50,782 nucleotides of DNA, taken from NCBI GenBank assembly GCA_040226215.1, contig JAVKFF010000079.1:1-50782 (forward strand), in the 5' to 3' direction. Numbering within the stretch: the stretch's first letter is position 1; each line of letters starts with the position of its first letter. Below the pieces are notes generated by a model. It made no database searches. It was not told the DNA's origin and saw nothing but the letters and a program-made list of their open reading frames with translations. The position numbers and the translations under genes were made by a program. The stretch comes from JAVKFF01 sp040226215 (GTDB taxonomy: Bacteria; Pseudomonadota; Alphaproteobacteria; DSM-16000; Inquilinaceae). Below are positions 11,190 to 19,061 of this stretch, piece after piece.

Positions 11190-11516
11190 TCAGCTCTTCA
11201 AAGGATAGCGGTGCGCCATCAGGGCGCGCAGAACCGGACCGTCGAGCTCCGGCGGCGGTGCCTCCCGCGCCGACATCCAGTTGTAGATGTCCGGGTCGGC
11301 GCGCTCGAGGATCGCCTCGAACTGGTCGAGCGCCGTGGCATCGAAGCCGCCGAGATGACGGTCGGCGAAGCTGCCCAGCAGCAGGTCGGCCTCGCGCGTG
11401 CCGCGATGCCAGCTGCGGAAGGCGAGCCGCCGGCGTCGGCGCTCCGGATCCTCGCCCTCGCGCGATCGGTTCAGCGTGCGGGCAGCGTCCGGTGGGTTCC
11501 TGTCGGAGGCGTTCAT
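11190..11516 (-). CDS. sdhE: FAD assembly factor SdhE
   Basis: A 108-residue protein of the SdhE/Sdh5 (DUF339) family that assists covalent FAD attachment to SdhA. The family core is present: RRRRLAFRSWHRGTREADLL (RGxxE-type motif), a middle DQFEAILERADPDIYNWM, and a short C-terminal helix. The start at 11516 is chosen from the ATG; the frame runs further upstream without family similarity. It lies between recG (divergent) and mfd (8 bases downstream), the usual alphaproteobacterial position. Confidence 0.93.
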   Translation of the reverse strand: MNASDRNPPDAARTLNRSREGEDPERRRRRLAFRSWHRGTREADLLLGSFADRHLGGFDATALDQFEAILERADPDIYNWMSAREAPPPELDGPVLRALMAHRYPLKS

Positions 11517-11607
11517 GGGATAGGCTCGGCCCCAAGCGTTGAATCGATCAGGACGCGGCACCCGCTCCGGGCCCGCGTGAAACGCGTGCTGATATAGGGC
11601 CAAGCCG

Positions 11608-13689
11608 GTGCGTCCGCAAATCCTGTTCCCGCTTTTCCGGACCGTGGACAGCCTGCCGGGCGTCGGCCCCAAGATCGCGGCGCTGATCCGGCGTCTGGCC
11701 GGCGAGCACGTGATCGACCTCTGCTGGCACCTGCCGACCGGAATGATCGACCGGCGCGCCTCGCCCCCGCTGGCCCGGGTGAGCGACGGGGATGTCGTCA
11801 CGCTCAAGGTCGAAATTGTCTCGCACGCCGCACCGCCGCGCGGCAAGGGGCCGTATCGCGTAACGGTGCGCGCGCCGGACGGCTTCTTCGACCTGGTCTT
11901 CTTTCACGCCCACAAGGACTATCTCGAACGCCAGCTGCCCGTGGGCGAGATGCGCGTGGTTTCCGGCCGCGTGGAGCACTATCGGGATCGCATTCAGATG
12001 CCCCATCCCGACCATGTCGTACCACCCTCGGAGGAGGCGGCGATCCGCAAGGTGGAGCCGGTCTATCCGCTGACCGCCGGCCTGGCGCCGCGGACGCTGG
12101 CCAAGGCCGTCGCCGCGGCGGTCGCGCTCGCGCCCGACCTGCCGGAATGGCAGGACCCGGCCTGGCGCCAGCGCAAGGCCTGGCCCGGCTGGCGGAAGGC
12201 GCTGGTCGGGGCCCACGCCCCCGACGCGCCCGCCGGCATCCTGCCGGAATGCCCGCCACGGGAACGCCTGGCCTATGACGAACTGCTGGCGAACCAGCTC
12301 GCCCTGCTGCTCCTGCGCCGCTCGATGCGCACGGTGCGGGGCCGCCCGCTGAAGGGAGACGGCCAGCTGCGGCAAAAGGTCGTTGCCGCCCTGCCCTTCT
12401 CGCTGACCGGCTCGCAGCGGCAGGCCCTGGCCGAGATCGCGGCGGACATGGCCGAGGAGGCGCGGATGCTGCGCCTGCTGCAGGGCGATGTCGGCAGCGG
12501 CAAGACCGTTGTGGCACTGCTCGCCATGCTGAACGCGGTGGAGGCGGGCTGCCAGGCGGCCCTGCTGGCGCCGACGGAGATCCTGGCCCGACAGCATTTC
12601 GAGACGCTCGAGCCGCTGGCGCGTGCGGCCGGGGTTCCCATTGGCATTCTCACCGGCCGCGACCGGGGAAAGCCGCGCCAGGCGGTGCTCGACGCCCTGG
12701 CGTCGGGCGCGCTGCCCCTGGTCGTCGGCACCCACGCGCTGGTGCAGGAGGAGGTCGCCTTCCGCGACCTCGGTTTCGCGGTGATCGACGAGCAGCACCG
12801 TTTCGGCGTCTCACAGCGCATGCGGCTCTCCGCCAAAGGCAGGGGCGTCGACCTTCTGGTGATGACCGCGACGCCGATCCCGCGCACGCTGGCGCTGACG
12901 GCCTATGGCGACATGGACGTCTCGCGCCTGATCGAGAAACCGCCGGGCCGCAAGCCGGTGGCGACGCGCGCCGTGCCGATCGACCGGCTGGACGACCTGC
13001 TGCAGGGGCTGGAGCGCAAGATCGCCGCGGGCGAGAAGGTCTACTGGGTCTGCCCGCTGGTGGACGAGTCCGAGGCGGTCGACGTGGCCGCGGCGACGGC
13101 GCGCCTCGAGTTTCTGGAGCGCCGCTTTCCGGGCCGTGTCGGCCTGGTGCACGGCAGGATGAAAGGGCCGGAGAAGGACAGCGTGATGGCACGCTTCGCC
13201 GAGGGCGACCTCGCCGTCCTCGTCGCCACCACGGTGATCGAGGTCGGGGTCAACGTGCCCGCCGCCACGGTGATGATCATCGAGCATGCCGAACGTTTCG
13301 GCCTCGCCCAGTTGCACCAGCTGCGCGGCCGGGTCGGGCGCGGCGAGCTCGCGGCCTCCTGCATCCTGCTCTACGCCCAGCCGCTGACCCAGACCGCCGA
13401 GGAGCGCCTGCGCACCATCCGCGAGACCGATGACGGCTTCGTCATCGCCGAAGCCGACCTGAAGCTGCGGGGCGCGGGCGAATTGCTGGGCACGCGCCAG
13501 TCGGGCCTGCCGGAATGGCGCCTCGCCGACCCGGTCGCCCATGCCGAGTTGCTGCAGGTCGCCCGTGACGATGCCAGGCTGATCGTCGAGCGCGACCCGG
13601 AGCTGAAAACCGGGCGCGGCGAGGCCCTGCGCCTGCTCCTCTATCTCTTCGAGCGCGACGCCGCGGCGAGGCTCTGGCGCTCGGGCTGA
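11608..13689 (+). CDS. recG: ATP-dependent DNA helicase RecG
   Basis: A 693-residue branch-migration helicase from a GTG at 11608. Visible features are an N-terminal wedge/OB part (SLPGVGPKIAALIRRLAGEH), Walker A GDVGSGKTVVALLAML, DEQHRFGVSQRMRL as the DExH box, TATPIPRTLALTAYGDMDVS, and the C-terminal QLRGRVGRGELAASC helicase motif, then LRGAGELLGTRQSGLPEW of the TRG motif region. Length and order are normal. It is divergent from sdhE-mfd with a 91-base gap that must hold both promoters. It rescues stalled replication forks. Confidence 0.98.
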   Translation: MRPQILFPLFRTVDSLPGVGPKIAALIRRLAGEHVIDLCWHLPTGMIDRRASPPLARVSDGDVVTLKVEIVSHAAPPRGKGPYRVTVRAPDGFFDLVFFHAHKDYLERQLPVGEMRVVSGRVEHYRDRIQMPHPDHVVPPSEEAAIRKVEPVYPLTAGLAPRTLAKAVAAAVALAPDLPEWQDPAWRQRKAWPGWRKALVGAHAPDAPAGILPECPPRERLAYDELLANQLALLLLRRSMRTVRGRPLKGDGQLRQKVVAALPFSLTGSQRQALAEIAADMAEEARMLRLLQGDVGSGKTVVALLAMLNAVEAGCQAALLAPTEILARQHFETLEPLARAAGVPIGILTGRDRGKPRQAVLDALASGALPLVVGTHALVQEEVAFRDLGFAVIDEQHRFGVSQRMRLSAKGRGVDLLVMTATPIPRTLALTAYGDMDVSRLIEKPPGRKPVATRAVPIDRLDDLLQGLERKIAAGEKVYWVCPLVDESEAVDVAAATARLEFLERRFPGRVGLVHGRMKGPEKDSVMARFAEGDLAVLVATTVIEVGVNVPAATVMIIEHAERFGLAQLHQLRGRVGRGELAASCILLYAQPLTQTAEERLRTIRETDDGFVIAEADLKLRGAGELLGTRQSGLPEWRLADPVAHAELLQVARDDARLIVERDPELKTGRGEALRLLLYLFERDAAARLWRSG

Positions 13690-13713
13690 GACGGCGGCGG
13701 AGCAGACGACCGG

Positions 13714-13835
13714 CCGGTCCCGGCTCTCCGCTTCGCTGCGGCCGGGACGACGCCAATTTTCTTATCAGAATCACAACCATGTCGTCCCGTGCGCGGTGCA
13801 GCACGAAGTGATGCGCCGCAGACCCGGGACCGGCT
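13714..13835. repeat. Dispersed palindromic intergenic repeat, copy 1
   Basis: About 122 bases between recG and the DUF502 gene. Two GC-rich hairpin halves are separated by an AT-rich spacer. The outer halves are CCGGTCCCGG at 13714 and CCCGGGACCGG near 13824, which pair; the inner GCCGGGACGAC at 13741 and GTCGTCCCGT at 13781 also pair. The right half (TCGTCCCGTGCGCGGTGCAG, then GTGATGC and CAGACCCGGG) recurs almost unchanged at 20613-20660. It resembles the short palindromic elements common in alphaproteobacterial genomes. No coding potential is seen. Confidence 0.8.
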
Positions 13836-13865
13836 GCTCCATTTCACCGTTGAGGTCTACGCCCC

Positions 13866-14642
13866 CTATTCCGCGGCGTCCTCGCTTCGGGGCGGGCTGT
13901 CGCTTCGCGCCGCCGCCACGCCGGCACCCTGGCTCGCCACCACGGGCTTAGCCCTTTCGGCGTCAGGCCGCCGGTCGGGCGGGGCGACGATGCCGCCGGA
14001 GATCACCAGCTTTACGCCCTCCTCCACCGACATCTTCAGATGCACGATGTCCTGCACCGGCACGAACAGCAGGTAGCCGGAGGTCGGGTTGGGCGTGGTG
14101 GGCAGGAACACGTTGACCATGCTGTCTTCGGTCAGGTTCTGGATCTCGCCCTCGGTACGGCCGGTGATGAAGGCGATCGACCAGACGCCGCGCCGCGGGT
14201 ACTCGATCAGCACGACCTCGCGAAAGGCCTGGCTCTGGTTGGCCAGCACCGTTTCCATGATCTGCTTGGTGGCGCCGTAGAGGCTGCGGACCACCGGCAT
14301 GCGGGCCAGCGCCATCTCGTAGAGCCGGATGACCAGGCGGCCGAGATAGCCCGCGGTGAAGCTGCCGACCAGCGTCAGGAACACCAGAACCAGCACCAGG
14401 CCGAGGCCGGGAATGGAGAACGGCAGATAGGTGTTCGGGTTCAGTTCCGGCGGCACCACGCCTTCGACCTGGTTGTCGATGAAGGTAACGAAGATCCAGG
14501 CGATGTAGAGCGTGATGGCGAGCGGTGCGGTGACCAGCACGCCGGCCAGGAAATAGGCGCGAATCCGCGCCCAGAGCGGGCTGCGCGAAAGCAGCCCGCG
14601 GCGCTTCCCGCCCTGGCGGGTATCGTGGTCCTGCTGGTTCAT
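13866..14642 (-). CDS. DUF502 family membrane protein
   Basis: About 258 residues from the ATG at 14642 (MNQQDHDTRQGGKR). Two membrane helices lie near residues 28-52 (YFLAGVLVTAPLAITLYIAW) and 75-100 (IPGLGLVLVLVFLTLVGSF). The following soluble part has the conserved ALARMPVVRSLYGATKQIME and GVWSIAFITG stretches of DUF502. The family is of unknown function, bacterial and plant (COV-like), found in the cytoplasmic membrane. A 54-base longer start at 14696 lacks family sequence. In many alphaproteobacteria this gene neighbours recG, as here. The C-terminal tail is low-complexity. Confidence 0.9.
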   Translation of the reverse strand: MNQQDHDTRQGGKRRGLLSRSPLWARIRAYFLAGVLVTAPLAITLYIAWIFVTFIDNQVEGVVPPELNPNTYLPFSIPGLGLVLVLVFLTLVGSFTAGYLGRLVIRLYEMALARMPVVRSLYGATKQIMETVLANQSQAFREVVLIEYPRRGVWSIAFITGRTEGEIQNLTEDSMVNVFLPTTPNPTSGYLLFVPVQDIVHLKMSVEEGVKLVISGGIVAPPDRRPDAERAKPVVASQGAGVAAARSDSPPRSEDAAE

Positions 14643-14731
14643 GCGGATGGAATCCCGAATGACGCCGGTCGGAGCATCCGGTTGCGGTCGATGCAACCTC
14701 GGTACTCATGGTGGCGTTGCCGGGGAATGGT

Positions 14732-14750
14732 GACAAGGGCGTATCTTGTC
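14732..14750. promoter_or_regulatory. Inverted repeat upstream of the Crp/Fnr gene
   Basis: GACAAG at 14732-14737 and CTTGTC at 14745-14750, seven bases apart, about 86 bases before the regulator ATG. It could be an operator for autoregulation or part of the promoter; sequence alone does not decide. Confidence 0.3.
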
Positions 14751-14835
14751 GGGCCGTTGCGCCTTTGTCTCGCCTCGGCCTTGGCGTATTGTCCTATCGA
14801 CGACTTCCGCACCACGCTTGGCAGGAGAACACGCG

Positions 14836-15543
14836 ATGGCCGACCAGTCGACGAGCCAGAACCTGGACACCATTCCGCTGTTCGACTGCCTGTCCAACGA
14901 GGCGCGCGACCGGCTCTCCAAGGCCTGTACCTGGCGGCGCTACGCCCCGCAGGAACAGATCATCGACCGCGACCAGGACTCCACGGACGTCTTCTTCGTG
15001 GTGCGCGGCCGGGTGCGCATCGTCATCTATTCCCTGTCCGGCCGCGAGATCGCCTTCGACGACCTGGACACCGGCCAGTTCTTCGGCGAGCTGGCCGGCA
15101 TCGACCAGCATCCGCGCTCGGCCAGCGTGGTGGCCGTCAAGCCGACCTGGGTCGCCTCGCTGAGCGGCCGGCTGTTCCTCGACACGGTGTGCGAGCATCG
15201 CGAAGTGGCCGAGGGCCTCCTGCAGCATCTCGCCCAGATGATCCGCCGCGCCACCGAGCGCATCCTCGATCTCTCCACGCTGGGCGCCAACAACCGGGTG
15301 CACGCCGAGATCCTGCGCCTGGCACGACCGAGCCTGGACGAGGACGCGAACACCGCGACGATCAAGCCGATCCCGGTGCATAGCGACATCGCCGCCCGTG
15401 TCTCCACCGCCCGCGAGACGGTGGCGCGCGTCTTCGGCGACCTCGCGCGCTCCGGCATCGTCGAGCGCAAGGACGACCACCTGCTGGTCTGCGATTTCGA
15501 GCGGCTTGAGGAGATGGTCGAGGACGTGCGCGGCGAGATCTGA
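14836..15543 (+). CDS. Crp/Fnr-family transcriptional regulator
   Basis: A 235-residue regulator from the ATG at 14836 with AGGAG upstream. Residues 14-125 form a cyclic-nucleotide-binding barrel with FGELAG at 83-88 and Arg94-Ser95 (PRSASVVA), the cAMP phosphate-binding signature of true CRP proteins. The C-terminal winged helix begins about 160 (HSDIAARVSTARETVARVFG, then LARSGIVERK). There is no N-terminal Cys cluster, so it is not an oxygen-sensing FNR. A CRP-like palindrome lies 30 bases after its stop, and a class III cyclase gene lies 6 kb away. cAMP binding is inferred from the motif. Confidence 0.92.
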   Translation: MADQSTSQNLDTIPLFDCLSNEARDRLSKACTWRRYAPQEQIIDRDQDSTDVFFVVRGRVRIVIYSLSGREIAFDDLDTGQFFGELAGIDQHPRSASVVAVKPTWVASLSGRLFLDTVCEHREVAEGLLQHLAQMIRRATERILDLSTLGANNRVHAEILRLARPSLDEDANTATIKPIPVHSDIAARVSTARETVARVFGDLARSGIVERKDDHLLVCDFERLEEMVEDVRGEI

Positions 15544-15573
15544 GCGCGCGGCCACCGCGATTCCGCACCCTCC

Positions 15574-15587
15574 GTGACGAATGTCAC
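15574..15587. promoter_or_regulatory. CRP-like palindrome GTGAC-N4-GTCAC
   Basis: The sequence reads CGTGACGAATGTCACA, which fits the CRP consensus TGTGA-N6-TCACA at nine of ten fixed positions. It is nested in a short hairpin, TCCGTG at 15571-15576 and CACGGA at 15595-15600. It lies in the gap between two convergent genes, which is an odd place for an activator site. Confidence 0.45.
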
Positions 15588-15692
15588 AGCATGGCACGGA
15601 CGCCTGGCCTAATCCTGAGCGCGGTCTCGGGTGGCGGCCGGCGTCACGCACCATGACTGTCCGTCATGGCGTCCGCCGCGGCTCAGGCTCCC

Positions 15693-16625
15693 TTAGTAAT
15701 CGTGGCTTTCCTTGGGGCGGCGGATCGATCGATCGGCCGCCCTCCTTTTTCGTGCCGGCGCGTCAGGCCAGGGCGTGGCCGTCACCGCTGCCACGAAGGG
15801 ATGGAGCGGATCGGCCGGAACAGCGATGGCGCCGTCCGCACCGGTGATGCCGGCAAGCGGATCGACGACCGAGCTGCCGCCGTCGCCGCGCAGCACGGTC
15901 ACGGCATAGGCGCCAGGCGGTACCGCCAGGACCAGGCTGTCGGCCGCGCGCGTGGCCGGCACGCCGTCGCTCGCGACGGCGGAGGTTGCCCGTACGCCCG
16001 CTTCCAGCTGGGGCAGCCAGGCGAAGACGCCAAAGCTGCCGGCCTGACCGGCCAGGAATCCGAGCTGCAGCGCGGCGCCGGCGGGCGGATCGAGCGTCAG
16101 CGTCAGGCGGACCGGTTGGGGCCCGAGCATGGTCGGCGACGGAGCCATGATCGCCCCGTCGACGACCATGGCGAGCCGCCCCGGCAGGCCGTCGGGCGAC
16201 CACATCCAGGCGGACAGGGTGATCTCGCCACCGGGTGCGGTCAGCGGGTGCAGCCAGCGCGCCGCCCCACCGCCGGCAAAGTCGAGGCGGAAGCCGTCGG
16301 CGCTGCCGTCGGGCGCTCCCGCCATGCCGCCGGTGCAGGCGACGTTGAGGCCGAACCAGGCGCCAGCGGCGATGTCCCGGCTGTGGGGCAGCAGGTTGGT
16401 GGCTGCTCCCTCCAACAGCAGGCCCGCACCCGGATAGAGTCGCGGTGTGTCGGCCGCGACGGCGACCAGGCCGGGCCCGAGTGCCGGGCTGGACCGGGCG
16501 AAGCCGGCGCCCGCCGGCAGGGCGCCGCCCGTGAAGTCGAAATGCAGCGGCATCGCCGGCGACTCGGCCCGGTCCGCGCGGCGCCGTGCCGGCAGGGGCA
16601 GTGCACCCAGTGCAATGCCGTGCAC
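15693..16625 (-). CDS. Phage-tail/head-spike-like protein
   Basis: About 310 residues from a GTG whose G is shared with the TAG stop of the preceding gene (TAGTG). It contains GAGLLLEGAATNLLPHSRD, then an A-x-W segment and later PQLEAGVRATSAVASDGVPATRAAD. This is the well-known phage structural pattern (LLxExxxTNLLxxS ... QLExGxxxTSYIPT ... TRAAD) of tail fibre or head-spike jelly-roll domains that bind carbohydrate. The first 20 residues are Arg/Ala-rich and of unknown role. No other phage genes follow, and its tail contains the opposing terminator. The longer frame to 17021 is not used because it overlaps the small gene and a terminator. Confidence 0.72.
   Translation of the reverse strand: MHGIALGALPLPARRRADRAESPAMPLHFDFTGGALPAGAGFARSSPALGPGLVAVAADTPRLYPGAGLLLEGAATNLLPHSRDIAAGAWFGLNVACTGGMAGAPDGSADGFRLDFAGGGAARWLHPLTAPGGEITLSAWMWSPDGLPGRLAMVVDGAIMAPSPTMLGPQPVRLTLTLDPPAGAALQLGFLAGQAGSFGVFAWLPQLEAGVRATSAVASDGVPATRAADSLVLAVPPGAYAVTVLRGDGGSSVVDPLAGITGADGAIAVPADPLHPFVAAVTATPWPDAPARKRRAADRSIRRPKESHDY
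15714..15750 (+). terminator. Intrinsic terminator for the Crp/Fnr transcript
   Basis: GGGCGGC at 15715-15721 pairs with GCCGCCC at 15736-15742; the loop is the self-palindromic GATCGATCGATC, and TCCTTTTT follows at 15743-15750. It works on the plus strand only and lies inside the 3' end of the opposing phage-like gene, about 170 bases past the regulator stop. Confidence 0.65.
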
Positions 16626-16936
16626 TATTCCATCTCCGTCACGTAGAGGAAGCCATCCTCGGCGATGCGGATCACGGCCAGCGAGTCCGCCCCGCCCTCC
16701 ACCGCGAAATACTCCGGCGTGAAGGCTGGCAGCAGCACCGCACCGGTGTCGGCGCTGGGCATCGGTGCGATCGCGAGGTGGCAGTCCGTGGTGGCGACAC
16801 AGCGCACCACCCGCGTATCCTGGTCGACTGGCGCACCAAGCGCCGTGGAGGCGGCGGTAATGGAAAGCACATGAGTGCTTCCGGGACGCGCGGCCTGGAT
16901 CGGCCGGCCGTTGAGATCGCTGGCAAGAAGGGTCAT
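16625..16936 (-). CDS. Small phage-tail-associated protein
   Basis: A 103-residue protein starting MTLLASDLNGRPIQAARPGS. The middle (VRCVATTDCHLAIAPMPSAD, then LLPAFTPEYFAVEGGADSLAV, and an end in LYVTEME) matches a short protein commonly encoded beside phage tail-fibre genes, whose members contain the pattern TDCHIAxG, LPAGxPEYFRV and LxVTE. It is directly upstream of and overlaps the tail-like gene by one base, so the two are translationally coupled. Its function is unknown. It starts only 40 bases after a terminator on the same strand. Confidence 0.68.
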   Translation of the reverse strand: MTLLASDLNGRPIQAARPGSTHVLSITAASTALGAPVDQDTRVVRCVATTDCHLAIAPMPSADTGAVLLPAFTPEYFAVEGGADSLAVIRIAEDGFLYVTEME

Positions 16937-16975
16937 CGGTATCGCTCCGTTTGGGGCAGTGGCACGGGAACGGGC

Positions 16976-17019
16976 AAAAAAGAAAGGGCGGCGCGTCCCG
17001 GTCAGGGGACACGCCGCCC
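16976..17019 (-). terminator. Strong intrinsic terminator upstream of the phage-like pair
   Basis: On the minus strand GGGCGGCGTGTCCCC (17019-17005) pairs with GGGACGCGCCGCCC (16999-16986) with one mismatch, followed by TTTCTTTTTT at 16985-16976. It would stop transcripts coming from the small lipoprotein gene at 17398. It leaves only about 40 bases for a promoter before the phage-like genes. Confidence 0.75.
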
Positions 17020-17155
17020 ATCGATGCAGATAGGATATTCGTCCTAGATCACGGGGTCAATAGGATTGGACGGCTCCTGTGACCGCATCGATTCCCTTGT
17101 GTCTCTCGGCTGTGTCTTTCGGCTGTGATTTTCGACCGAGTCCGTCGACCGGTGC

Positions 17156-17398
17156 TCAGACGCCGCCGCCGAAATGCCCGCCCCAGGCCACCATGGGCCC
17201 GGCCTCCAGCGGGAGGGCATCGGCCTCGGTCACGTCGAAGCTGGTGCCGACACCGATGCCGATGCCGCCGTAGCCGAAGCCGCCATTGACGCCGATATTG
17301 CCGGAGCCGACGCCGACGCCGACACGGCCGGTGGGCTGGCAGGCGGCGATGCCCGCCGCGATCGCCAGCATGGTGCTGATATGAATGAGCTTGCGCAT
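17156..17398 (-). CDS. Small glycine-rich lipoprotein
   Basis: An 80-residue protein with a lipoprotein signal (MRKLIHISTMLAIAAGIAAC; Cys20 is the lipidated residue). The mature part alternates Gly and Val/Ile (GRVGVGVGSGNIGVNGGFGY, then GGIGIGVGTSFD), a pattern suggesting a beta-rich, possibly surface-attached peptide. The end is PMVAWGGHFGGGV. The family is unknown. It has a GGAGGGGGATTGGACC ribosome-binding region upstream on the minus strand. It is followed by a strong terminator at 16976-17019, so it appears monocistronic. Confidence 0.7.
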   Translation of the reverse strand: MRKLIHISTMLAIAAGIAACQPTGRVGVGVGSGNIGVNGGFGYGGIGIGVGTSFDVTEADALPLEAGPMVAWGGHFGGGV

Positions 17399-17524
17399 GG
17401 TCCAATCCCCCTCCTTCCACGCGGGGCCGGACAGTCCGGCCGTTGAGGGTGATTATCGGAAAAGCCCGTACGATCCGCTGTGAGCGCCCGCACACGGACT
17501 GAAATTTTCGCACCAGACGGAAGA

Positions 17525-17538
17525 TTGACCTGGATCAG
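17525..17538. promoter_or_regulatory. FNR-type site upstream of hemN
   Basis: TTGACCTGGATCAG matches the FNR/FnrL consensus TTGAT-N4-ATCAA at eight of ten positions and lies 35 bases before the hemN ATG. Oxygen-independent coproporphyrinogen oxidase genes are classical FNR targets, so activation at low oxygen is likely. The closeness to the ATG means the transcript start must lie very near, or an alternative upstream start at 17480 is used. Confidence 0.6.
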
Positions 17539-17572
17539 CGCGGGGTTCCGCAGGGGCGACGACAACCGTCGC

Positions 17573-18928
17573 ATGACGTCCGACGCCACCTTGCGCGCCT
17601 ATGCCGTGGCAGATGTGCCGCGCTACACCAGCTATCCGACCGCCCCGCATTTCCACGACGGCATCGGCGCGGCGGCCTATGCCGACTGGCTGGCGGCCCT
17701 TCCGGCCGACGACCCGGTCTCGGTCTACCTGCACATCCCGTTCTGCCGGCAGCTGTGCTGGTACTGCGGCTGCCACACCACGGTGCCGAACACCTATGAG
17801 CGGGTGGCGCGCCATGTCGGGCTGCTGTGCCGCGAGATCGCTCTGGTGGCCGAGCGGCTGGGCGGTGCGCGGCCGCTGACGCATCTGCACTTCGGCGGCG
17901 GCTCCCCCTCCTACCTGGCGGCCACGGACTTCGCCCGGCTGATGCGACGCCTCGGCGCGGTCTTCGATTTCCAGCCGACGGCGGAACTCGCGATCGAGGT
18001 CGACCCGCGCGAGTTGCAGGCGCCGCAGGTGGCCGCCATGGCGGAGCACGGCATCAACCGGGTCAGCCTGGGCGTCCAGGACGTCAACGAGGCGGTGCAG
18101 CGGCTGATCAACCGCGTGCAGCCGCTCTCCCAGGTCGCCATGGCGGTTGAGACCTTGCGCCGGGCCGGCATTGCCGGGCTCAACGCCGACCTGATCTACG
18201 GCCTGCCCGGCCAGACGGTGGCACACGCGGTGCGCTCGGCCGAGGCGGTGGCGGAACTCGGCTTCGACCGGATCGCGGTCTTCGGCTACGCCCACGTCCC
18301 CTGGTTCAAGAAGCACCAGAAGGCGATCGACGCCAGCCTGCTGCCCGGCGTCGACACGCGCCTGGCGCAGGCGGCGGCGATGGCGGAGATACTGACCCGC
18401 ACCGGCTATGTCGCGATCGGTCTCGACCACTTCGCCCGACCGGACGATGCCATGGCCCGGGCGCTGCTCGACGGCCGGCTGCACCGCAACTTCCAGGGCT
18501 ACACCACGGACCGGGCCCGAACGCTGATCGGCTTCGGCGCTTCCGCGATCGGCGCCATGCCTTCCGGCTACGTGCAGAACGAGCCGCATCTCGGCCGCTA
18601 TGCCGAACGCCTGTTGCGGGGCGAACTGCCCGTTGCGCGCGGCGTCGCGCTGACCGCCGGCGACCGCCTGCGCCGACTGGCGATCGAGACGGTGATGTGC
18701 GACATGGCGATCGACCTGGCCGCCACCTGCCGCGCCGCAGGCGAACCGGAGACGGCGCTGGACGACGCCCTGCCCCGCCTGGCGCGCCTGGCCGCGGACG
18801 GGCTGGTGGAGATGGACGGCCGCGCGGTCTTCGTGACCCGGCCAGGCCGGCGCCTCGTCCGCCACGTCGCCGCCGCCTTCGATGCCTATCTGGACCAGGG
18901 CCAGGCGCGGCATTCAAAGGCGGTGTGA
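17573..18928 (+). CDS. hemN: Oxygen-independent coproporphyrinogen III oxidase
   Basis: A 451-residue radical SAM enzyme that makes protoporphyrinogen IX from coproporphyrinogen III without oxygen. The cluster motif is C58-x3-C62-x2-C65 in FCRQLCWYCGC; the preceding VYLHIPF and following LHFGGGSPSYL (SAM-binding GGGxP) fit. The N-terminal PRYTSYPTAPHF is typical of HemN rather than HemW. Later motifs include VSLGVQDVNEAVQRLINRVQ, LNADLIYGLPGQT and GLDHFARPDDAMA. The ATG at 17573 begins family similarity; the frame is open from 17480. An FNR-like box lies just upstream, consistent with low-oxygen induction. Confidence 0.96.
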   Translation: MTSDATLRAYAVADVPRYTSYPTAPHFHDGIGAAAYADWLAALPADDPVSVYLHIPFCRQLCWYCGCHTTVPNTYERVARHVGLLCREIALVAERLGGARPLTHLHFGGGSPSYLAATDFARLMRRLGAVFDFQPTAELAIEVDPRELQAPQVAAMAEHGINRVSLGVQDVNEAVQRLINRVQPLSQVAMAVETLRRAGIAGLNADLIYGLPGQTVAHAVRSAEAVAELGFDRIAVFGYAHVPWFKKHQKAIDASLLPGVDTRLAQAAAMAEILTRTGYVAIGLDHFARPDDAMARALLDGRLHRNFQGYTTDRARTLIGFGASAIGAMPSGYVQNEPHLGRYAERLLRGELPVARGVALTAGDRLRRLAIETVMCDMAIDLAATCRAAGEPETALDDALPRLARLAADGLVEMDGRAVFVTRPGRRLVRHVAAAFDAYLDQGQARHSKAV

Positions 18929-19061
18929 GTCCGCGCCGGCCGCCCCGGTTGACAGGGGACAATCCGCGACTTGACGCGCGCCCGGGGATGTCCTTCAACG
19001 GCCATTCTCCAGGGCATGGGCAGCTTCCGGCCGCATGCCCCTCTCACCGACCGGGGCGAGC

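Noticed and set aside
11182..11535. N-terminal extension of Mfd
   Set aside because: The extra 118 residues are sdhE read in another frame; the family start at 11181 and normal length argue against it.
16637..17021. Longer start for the phage-tail-like gene
   Set aside because: It would overlap the small phage-like gene and the terminator; the TAGTG coupling at 16625 is a better start.
15544..17040. Genomic island or prophage boundary around the phage-like pair
   Set aside because: No integrase, att-like direct repeats or base-composition shift is visible; only two genes are phage-like.
18929..19061. SAM riboswitch ahead of the DUF1737-metZ operon
   Set aside because: I looked for the conserved SAM-II and SAM-I pairing elements typical of alphaproteobacterial met genes and did not see them.
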